Below, piece by piece: positions 1 to 5,705 of a DNA stretch of 5,705 nt (its first letter is position 1; each line of letters starts with the position of its first letter). The stretch spans positions 1 to 5,705 of the forward strand of contig PMIG01000280.1 in NCBI GenBank assembly GCA_003157055.1. Direction: 5' to 3'. The position numbers were made by a program, and so were the translations under genes. The notes beneath the pieces were generated by a model, which saw nothing but the letters and a program-made list of their open reading frames with translations, was not told the origin of the DNA and did not search any database. The DNA is from Bacteroidales bacterium (lineage in GTDB: Bacteria > Bacteroidota > Bacteroidia > Bacteroidales > VadinHA17).

Positions 1-438
<438 letters not shown>

Positions 439-454
439 CTATGTATAAACTCTA

Positions 455-3049
455 TCAGATGACAGAAACTTTTAACATTTTCAGATCCTTTACATCAGAA
501 CTGTTTCCATACCAGACCTCATATTCGCCTGTTGTTACTTCGACTTTTCCTGCTGACCTGTTAAAGAATTCAAATGACTTGTATGGCAGGATGATGGTAA
601 CATCCTGCGTTTTTCCTGCAGGGACAGTTACCTTCTGGAATCCTCTCAAAGTTCTGATCGGTCCATCGGCATCATTAACCTTATGTATATAAACCTGTAC
701 AACTTCGGCTCCATCTCTTTTGTCTGAATTTGTAACCGGAATGGTAAGGTCAAGGCTTTCATCGCTTTTGATCTGACTTTTACATGGTTTGGCTTCTCCT
801 ATTTTAAAAGTCGTATAGCACATGCCGAATCCGAAAGGGAAGAGAGGATCGGACATAAAACGGTATGTACGTCCCTTCATTGAGTAATCTTCAAAGTCGC
901 CAAGCTGGTTAATATTTTTATAGAAAGTGACAGGAAGCTTTCCGGAAGGATTATAATCGCCGAAAAGAACGTCAGCAACAGCCTGTCCGCCTGATTCTCC
1001 GCCATACCATGCCTGAAGGATGGCATCACAGCTTTCTGTTTCAGGAACAAACCCCATTGCTGATCCTGAGCAGTTCACAAAAATGACTTTTTTATCGGCA
1101 GCCTTGAGTGCTTTCAGAAAATTTCTCTGGATTTCAGGAAGCTCAATATCTGTCCGGTCGCCACCTTTGAAACCGGGTATCTCAACAGGCATCTCTTCCC
1201 CTTCAAGCTGGGAAGAGATTCCTCCTGCAAAAACAACCACATCTATTCCTTTCAGCTTCTCGATGAGTGCTTCAAATTTGACGGGTAATTCTTTCCCGAA
1301 ATTCAGACTCAGGCTGGCCGGCCAGTTACGTATCTGGGTAAAATGGCTTTCGATTTTGTATTCTTTTCCCTGTTCGGTTTGCAGAACGACACGGTTGATT
1401 CGTGGTCCGAATCCAAACCTGCGGGGCTTATAAATGGTATCTCCGTTTACCACAATATCAAAAATTCCTCTGGCTTCAAATCTGAATACCAGTTCACTGG
1501 ATTCCTTTGCAATATAAACAGTTTCATATTTTCCGCAGAAACCTTCTGCCTGAACACCCTGTGCAAACTGATGCTGACCCTCTGTTGTCAGCTGGATGGT
1601 ATTAACGATCTGTTCCACAGCAACCGGGTTTCCTGAAAAATCCCTATTATTCCAGTATGTTGCCTTTAATCCTGCTTTTCCGGCAATTGAACATTGTGGT
1701 AAAATGGATTCAACGTACATTTTGTCAGTAAGATCGCATCCTTTGAAGTATAATATTTTGTTTTCAGAAAGCTTGGTCCTGATTCCATCAAGGATGGTTA
1801 CTGTATTGAATGGTGTTCCGTTGTAGTTACCCCACATCAGTCTTTTATCGTCAGCGTTAGGCCCAATAACAGCAATCTTTTTTACTGATTTGGATAGAGG
1901 CAAGACATTATTTTTATTCTGTAACAGTGTCATTGTTTCATGGGCCATATCCAGAGCCAGCTTTTTGTGAGCATCGCAATTGAGGACAGACGTTGTGATC
2001 TTGCTCCATGGAACCAGCGCATCGTCATCCATTTCACCAAGATCGAACCTGCCAACCAGTATCCTAATTAAACTCTTGTTCATGTCATCCTCCTTAATAA
2101 GGCCTTTGTCAACTGCTTCAGGGAGCATTTTATAGGCTGGGCCGGCACATTCAACATCGGTGCCTGCAAGAACACCTTTTGCTGCAGCATGAGTTGCATC
2201 TGATGAGACTTTATGGCTGTTGTAAAAATCAGCAATCGCACCACAATCGGAGACCACGACATATTTAAAACCCCATTCTTCACGAAGGATTCTTTCAAGC
2301 AGCCTTGAGCTTCCGCAGCAAGGTTCGTCATCGAGCCGCTGATAGGCACACATCACTTCACGAACTCCGGCATCCTGTACGAGCGCCTTGAATGCAGGTA
2401 GATAAGTTTCTCTCAGGTCGCGGGGATCAATATTATTTACATTGAGGGTATGACGGCTCCATTCCGGACCTGAATGAACGGCAAAATGCTTGGCACATGC
2501 CAGCAGCTTTTTATATCTTGAATCATCAGGTCCCTGAAGACCTTTTACAACGGATATACCCATCCGTGAAGTAAGATATGGATCTTCTCCATAGGTTTCC
2601 TGGCCGCGACCCCAGCGGGGATCACGGAAAATATTGATATTGGGAGTCCAGACCGAAAGTCCAAGGAACCGGCGTAACGGCTGTCCTCTTTGTTTTGACT
2701 CGTTATATTTTGCTCTTGTTTCAGTGGATGTTGCATCGAAAACACGATAAACCAATGCATCGTCGAAAGATGCTGCCATCCCGATCGGTTCAGGGAATAC
2801 GGTAACCTTATCGTTATTTGCCAAGCCGTGTAATGCCTCACTCCACCAATGAAAACTTTTAATTCCCAGTCGGGGAACGGCATCTGATTCATCCTTCATC
2901 AGGGATGCCTTTTCGGTTAATGTCAGGCGGGAAACAAGATCCTTTGCCCTCTCTTCAGAGCTTAAAGCCGGGTTTTGAAATGGATACTGCTGCCCGCGAA
3001 TGCTGAATGTCAGCAATAAGCCTGCTGCGATTAAAAATCCTGTTTTCAT
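455..3049 (-). CDS. GH3 beta-xylosidase-type glycoside hydrolase with PA14 insertion
   Basis: This 864-residue exported enzyme probably releases xylose from the non-reducing ends of xylo-oligosaccharides. ATG at 3049 is certain as the earliest start: an in-frame TAA (3052-3050) abuts it. A signal peptide covers about residues 1-20. The GH3 N-terminal barrel spans about 25-340, with HWWSEALHG at 67-75, RWGRG at 145-149, the Lys187-His188 pair, and the nucleophile Asp268 in VVVSDCGA. The C-terminal alpha/beta sandwich begins near 374 (LLQNKNNVLPL) and is split by a PA14-like domain at about 455-585. It resumes with GGISSQLEGEEM at 609-620, where Glu616, 618 or 619 is the likely acid/base, and ends with the GDYNPSGKLPVTFY segment (697-710). 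A fibronectin-III-like domain closes the protein (about 762-850). The HWWSEALHG form is typical of bacterial and plant GH3 xylosidases, whereas many GH3 beta-glucosidases carry DGP at this point. Beta-glucosidase or arabinofuranosidase activity remains possible. All expected catalytic parts are intact and the length is normal for the PA14-containing group. Confidence 0.93.
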   Translation of the reverse strand: MKTGFLIAAGLLLTFSIRGQQYPFQNPALSSEERAKDLVSRLTLTEKASLMKDESDAVPRLGIKSFHWWSEALHGLANNDKVTVFPEPIGMAASFDDALVYRVFDATSTETRAKYNESKQRGQPLRRFLGLSVWTPNINIFRDPRWGRGQETYGEDPYLTSRMGISVVKGLQGPDDSRYKKLLACAKHFAVHSGPEWSRHTLNVNNIDPRDLRETYLPAFKALVQDAGVREVMCAYQRLDDEPCCGSSRLLERILREEWGFKYVVVSDCGAIADFYNSHKVSSDATHAAAKGVLAGTDVECAGPAYKMLPEAVDKGLIKEDDMNKSLIRILVGRFDLGEMDDDALVPWSKITTSVLNCDAHKKLALDMAHETMTLLQNKNNVLPLSKSVKKIAVIGPNADDKRLMWGNYNGTPFNTVTILDGIRTKLSENKILYFKGCDLTDKMYVESILPQCSIAGKAGLKATYWNNRDFSGNPVAVEQIVNTIQLTTEGQHQFAQGVQAEGFCGKYETVYIAKESSELVFRFEARGIFDIVVNGDTIYKPRRFGFGPRINRVVLQTEQGKEYKIESHFTQIRNWPASLSLNFGKELPVKFEALIEKLKGIDVVVFAGGISSQLEGEEMPVEIPGFKGGDRTDIELPEIQRNFLKALKAADKKVIFVNCSGSAMGFVPETESCDAILQAWYGGESGGQAVADVLFGDYNPSGKLPVTFYKNINQLGDFEDYSMKGRTYRFMSDPLFPFGFGMCYTTFKIGEAKPCKSQIKSDESLDLTIPVTNSDKRDGAEVVQVYIHKVNDADGPIRTLRGFQKVTVPAGKTQDVTIILPYKSFEFFNRSAGKVEVTTGEYEVWYGNSSDVKDLKMLKVSVI

Positions 3050-3138
3050 TTAAGTCAGTATTAAAAGTTTGGTTTTCTGGTAATTTAGAGTGTGTTTCTG
3101 GCTTCTACAAAGGTTTAAAATATTGTATTATCAGTTAT
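3050..3138. other. 89-base gap between the GH43 and GH3 genes
   Basis: This is the longest non-coding stretch in the window and is rich in A and T. It contains the weak promoter match given separately. A 9-base A/T-only inverted repeat (3114-3122 with 3140-3148) overlaps the GH43 stop codon; it has no G/C pairs and is not a convincing terminator. No Shine-Dalgarno sequence precedes the GH3 ATG, which is usual in Bacteroidota. Confidence 0.7.
3080..3111 (-). promoter_or_regulatory. Weak candidate Bacteroidota-type promoter before the GH3 gene
   Basis: Read on the minus strand, TTTG (3111-3108) is followed after 20 bases by TAAATTAC (3087-3080). The Bacteroidota consensus is TTTG, 19-21 bases, then TAnnTTTG. 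The upstream box and spacing match; the downstream box keeps TA and TT but misses the last two bases. A start near 3073 would leave a leader of about 24 bases before ATG 3049. In A/T-rich DNA such a match can arise by chance, so this is only a possible internal promoter within the operon. Confidence 0.25.
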
Positions 3139-5097
3139 TTATTTTAAAAATCTGACAGATTTTATAAATATTGAACCTGCCTTCCCTTCGGGAAATTTAA
3201 CGAAAAGATCATGGTGTCCTGAAATCTTTTTTACTGCACCTGAAAAGCTTTCCCATTTATTTTCACCACCGGATAATTTTACAGGAATTGATGCGATAAG
3301 CTGTCCTTCCTTTAAATCATCGAGCCAGATTTCAATTTTTCCTTTTTTGTCAGAAGAAGCAACTATTTCAACACCAGTGGGAGGTTTATTGCCTAAATCG
3401 ACACCGGATATCATAAACCAGCCTCCATTAACAGAAGTATTTGTAACTGCTTTTTCAGGTCCTGACATTAATGTCTTTATTCCGTAATAATTCCAGTAAC
3501 CTGCTGCAATAATTGGAGACAAACCATCTTTACATATAAATAAATCGAAATATGCCGGTTTTCCCTCAGCAAACAATCCCAGGCTTGTGCCAACCCAGGA
3601 ATTAAAATTTGGTTGAGCCTTGTCTAGCGTAACAGAACTGATAGGTTTTCCCAACGATATCCAGTTTTCCCCATCACCACTGCAGAAGCCGGTTAATTCG
3701 TGTTCTTTTCTTTCAAGCTTCAGCCAGATCACATTCCCGAACCTGTTTGGTATCATTCGGACAACAGTGTCGAGTTTAAGTGATATTTTCTTCCCGTCAT
3801 TAAAGCAGGACGATAGCGTCACAGTTACTTTCTGGTTACCATTAGTAAGATAAATTCCGGCACTGGTACTGGCATCGATTGCATCAAAATCCACCTTTGA
3901 CACCACATTGTAGTAATGATCTGTTTCTTTCTGAACCAGGTGTGTCTGTCCGTTATTGGGGATAAGCTTAACCCATCCTTTTTTATCTGTAAGTGAAAAA
4001 CTAGCGGCTGCCTGTCTTGTCAGGAAGTGCCAGCAGGCATTCATCGTTTCACTATCGAAGTAATCACTTTTAACACTACACCATAAAATGCCAGACTGAG
4101 GAAGATCAGGATTTTTAATTGGGCTTGTGGTTGGTGCCATTCCCCATGGCCTGTCTCCTTCCCAGATAACAGGATAAAGCGAAGTCTGCCGTCCCGTGCC
4201 TGACCAGTCATCCCCGTCGTATTTTTCATAGCTCTGTCCTATTGTCCACCAGGTTCCGTCAGAAAGCTGAATAGGAGCAGAAATATGGTTGGGACGACTA
4301 AATCCAACATTATTTTCTGTGACTGGTTTAAAGAAATTTCCCAGTCTTTCCCATTTGGTTGAATCGCTTGTTAATTCTTTTGTTCTTAAAACATACTGAC
4401 CCCCCGATACATCGCCGGCAGGGAAGTAGAAATAGTATCCGTTACGTTTACACATTACCGGTCCTTCAGCCCAACTGTATTGAAGTTTCGCATTAATCCA
4501 GTCAAGATTAATTACCGAATCTGTTAACTGCCCGTCTCTTCCAAGAGCCTGGAGGCGATTCATTTTTTGACCGTTCTTTATAACCATGTAAGGTTTCCCG
4601 TCGTCATCGATAAAAATTGAATTATCGTAACCTAAGGGTCCTGTAACAGGGTTGGTTCTTATCTGAACTGGATCGGACCATGGACCGGCAGGAGAGTCTG
4701 CTTTGCAAAACCATTGTCCGTTAGCTGAGAAATAAATCCAGTACGAACTATAAAAATATGTGATAGCACCCTGCCATGTTCCTTCGGACGGTCGATCAGA
4801 GACCCATCCTGCTTTAGCGGGGGGCAAAACCCTGCTGATGACCTCCCAGTGAACAAGGTCTTTTGAGTGATAAACCGGCATATAGGGTGTGAAATGAAAA
4901 CTTGATCCGCAGTGATAAAAATCGTTTCCGACTTTCAGCAGGGTCGGATCTGGGTGGTCTCCCGGCAGCACCGGGTTAACATAAGTATTAACCTGCCTAT
5001 AATCCGATTTACCTGAACCGGTTTGAGCCAAAATTGAAGAGCGACAGGTTATAGCCAGACCTGCTACTATTAACAGTGCACAATATCGGTTTTTCAT
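3139..5097 (-). CDS. Secreted GH43 beta-xylosidase/alpha-L-arabinofuranosidase with C2 and CBM6-like domains
   Basis: A 652-residue exported glycosidase of the inverting GH43 family. ATG at 5097 is the first possible start, since an in-frame TGA lies two codons upstream (5106-5104). Residues 1-25 look like a signal peptide ending Ile-Leu-Ala-Gln; Cys18 follows a poor lipobox (Ala-Ile-Thr), so lipoprotein anchoring is less likely. The five-bladed propeller covers about 35-325. Its three expected acids are present: general base Asp50 in GDHPDPT, the pKa-modulating Asp158 in GYDNSIFIDDDG, and general acid Glu211 in SWAEGPVM. His271 in RPNHISAP sits where GH43 enzymes often place a metal-ligand His. 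Residues about 344-523 resemble the beta-xylosidase C-terminal concanavalin-like domain (GH43_C2, PF17851). The last 110 residues (about 543-652) look like a CBM6-type carbohydrate-binding domain, with the segments KIEIWLDD, GGENKWESF and HHDLFVKF. The specificity cannot be settled by eye; xylosidase, arabinofuranosidase or both fit. It lies 46 bases after the esterase gene and 89 bases before GH3. Confidence 0.92.
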   Translation of the reverse strand: MKNRYCALLIVAGLAITCRSSILAQTGSGKSDYRQVNTYVNPVLPGDHPDPTLLKVGNDFYHCGSSFHFTPYMPVYHSKDLVHWEVISRVLPPAKAGWVSDRPSEGTWQGAITYFYSSYWIYFSANGQWFCKADSPAGPWSDPVQIRTNPVTGPLGYDNSIFIDDDGKPYMVIKNGQKMNRLQALGRDGQLTDSVINLDWINAKLQYSWAEGPVMCKRNGYYFYFPAGDVSGGQYVLRTKELTSDSTKWERLGNFFKPVTENNVGFSRPNHISAPIQLSDGTWWTIGQSYEKYDGDDWSGTGRQTSLYPVIWEGDRPWGMAPTTSPIKNPDLPQSGILWCSVKSDYFDSETMNACWHFLTRQAAASFSLTDKKGWVKLIPNNGQTHLVQKETDHYYNVVSKVDFDAIDASTSAGIYLTNGNQKVTVTLSSCFNDGKKISLKLDTVVRMIPNRFGNVIWLKLERKEHELTGFCSGDGENWISLGKPISSVTLDKAQPNFNSWVGTSLGLFAEGKPAYFDLFICKDGLSPIIAAGYWNYYGIKTLMSGPEKAVTNTSVNGGWFMISGVDLGNKPPTGVEIVASSDKKGKIEIWLDDLKEGQLIASIPVKLSGGENKWESFSGAVKKISGHHDLFVKFPEGKAGSIFIKSVRFLK

Positions 5098-5143
5098 CCT
5101 GTTTCAATAGTTTTTATGACACTGGGTTATTTCGGTATAACTC
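5098..5143. other. 46-base gap between the esterase and GH43 genes
   Basis: No hairpin followed by a T run and no TTTG/TAnnTTTG pair is visible on the minus strand. An AGG triplet touches the GH43 ATG directly, too close to act as a normal Shine-Dalgarno sequence. The short, empty gap supports co-transcription of the esterase and GH43 genes. Confidence 0.6.
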
Positions 5144-5705
5144 TTATTTAAAAATAAGCTGGGCAAAATTGTAAAGATTATTTCTCCAGACGGGCCATGT
5201 ATGACCCCCCGGATATTCACTGTATATATATTTTACCTTAAGCTCATCGAATTTAGAAAGCATTGTCCGGCAGTTATTATAGGCAATGTCTTCTTTGCCG
5301 CCGACTGAGATCCAGAGAAGCTTCAGATTATTTTCAACCTTATCAGGATTGCTTTTGATAAAATCATACTGTTTGTTTGCCAGATCATTCTGTGCCGGCA
5401 TTATCCATCCTGAACTGAAGACTCCCAGATATGGGAACAGGTTGAGATTATTAAAACCTGCGTAAAGGGTTTGAATTCCTCCCATCGACAAACCGGCAAG
5501 AGCCCTGCTGGCCGGTCCTGTCTCAACGCGGTAATTCTTTTCAATAAACGGGATTACAGACATCTTTAGTTCTATCTCGAACATCTTAAGTGTATTTTCT
5601 CCAAATCCCTGCGCATTAACATTCCCGTCAGGCATAACCACTATCATTGGTTTTGCTTTTTTGTCGGCAATAAGATTATCAAGGATCAGATCAGTTTTTC
5701 CCTGT
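5144..5705 (-). CDS. CE1/esterase-D-like esterase (possible feruloyl or acetylxylan esterase), 5' end outside window
   Basis: The last 186 codons of a gene that enters from the right edge, where one base of a split codon remains. The frame is open upstream of the Met codon at 5647, and the residues there (ILDNLIADKKAKP before MIVVMPDG) are conserved family sequence, so that Met is internal and not the start. This is an alpha/beta hydrolase of the PF00756 esterase family, used by CE1 feruloyl and acetylxylan esterases. In visible-residue numbering, the nucleophile elbow GLSMGG gives Ser73, the GGKED turn gives Asp139 as the likely acid, and YPGGHTW gives His168 as the catalytic His. The oxyanion-hole segment and any signal peptide or extra N-terminal domain would be beyond the edge. 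It ends with a TAA at 5144-5146, 46 bases before the GH43 gene. Next to xylan-type glycosidases, removal of feruloyl or acetyl esters from arabinoxylan is the best guess. The same fold also serves iron-siderophore esterases and antigen-85-like enzymes, which the context makes unlikely. Confidence 0.88.
   Translation of the reverse strand, partial: QGKTDLILDNLIADKKAKPMIVVMPDGNVNAQGFGENTLKMFEIELKMSVIPFIEKNYRVETGPASRALAGLSMGGIQTLYAGFNNLNLFPYLGVFSSGWIMPAQNDLANKQYDFIKSNPDKVENNLKLLWISVGGKEDIAYNNCRTMLSKFDELKVKYIYSEYPGGHTWPVWRNNLYNFAQLIFK

Noticed and set aside
441..692. 83-codon plus-strand open frame at the 3' end of the GH3 gene
   Set aside because: It is almost entirely antisense to the GH3 fibronectin-III-like region, has no promoter or recognisable domain, and is best explained as a shadow frame.
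1020..1433. 137-codon plus-strand open frame inside the GH3 gene
   Set aside because: It lies wholly antisense to conserved GH3 C-terminal coding sequence, and its translation shows low-complexity Ser/Pro/Leu content with no recognisable domain.
3114..3148. Inverted repeat TTTAAAATA / TATTTTAAA with a 17-base loop at the end of the GH43 gene, as a terminator
   Set aside because: The stem is made only of A/T pairs and overlaps the stop codon and last codons; such symmetry is expected by chance in A/T-rich DNA and would be a weak hairpin.
5029..5097. Lipoprotein signal in the GH43 enzyme at Cys18
   Set aside because: The residues before the Cys are Ala-Ile-Thr, which lack the small residue at -1 that a lipobox needs; cleavage after Leu-Ala-Gln at residue 25 fits better.
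5144..5647. Taking Met at 5647 as the start of the esterase
   Set aside because: The frame continues to the window edge, and the 19 codons upstream encode conserved esterase-family sequence, while Met-Ile-Val-Val-Met-Pro is an internal strand of the alpha/beta hydrolase fold.

Overview
The window looks like part of a xylan- or arabinoxylan-degrading gene cluster from a member of the Bacteroidota. It holds four genes, all on the minus strand and read from right to left: the 3' part of a CE1/esterase-D-like esterase, a GH43 glycosidase with C-terminal accessory domains, a GH3 beta-xylosidase-type enzyme with a PA14 insertion, and the 5' part of a SASA/CE6-type acetylesterase. The Bacteroidota assignment is an inference. 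It rests on the enzyme combination, on starts without a Shine-Dalgarno sequence at usual spacing, on A/T-rich gaps between the genes, and on signal peptides ending in Ala-Gln or Gly-Gln. The genus cannot be told.

Layout by transcription order: the esterase enters from the right edge (5705) and stops at 5144. A 46-base gap follows, then GH43 (5097 to 3139), an 89-base gap, GH3 (3049 to 455), a 19-base gap, and the acetylesterase from 435 out past the left edge. Each of the three visible starts is fixed by an in-frame stop zero to two codons upstream, so none can be extended. I see no convincing terminator between the genes, which fits a single transcript. A weak Bacteroidota-type promoter match lies in the longest gap, before GH3.

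The proposed functions complement each other. The CE1-like esterase would remove feruloyl or acetyl esters. The GH43 enzyme would release xylose and/or arabinose from non-reducing ends or side chains. The GH3 enzyme would hydrolyse xylo-oligosaccharides to xylose, and the SASA/CE6-type enzyme would remove acetyl groups. All three visible N termini carry export signals, so the work is probably done in the periplasm or at the cell surface. No SusC/SusD pair, regulator or transporter is inside the window, so calling this a polysaccharide utilization locus depends on flanking sequence. I found no RNA gene, mobile element, CRISPR array or repeat family. I also found no evidence of an undescribed system; the points worth a second look concern enzyme details.
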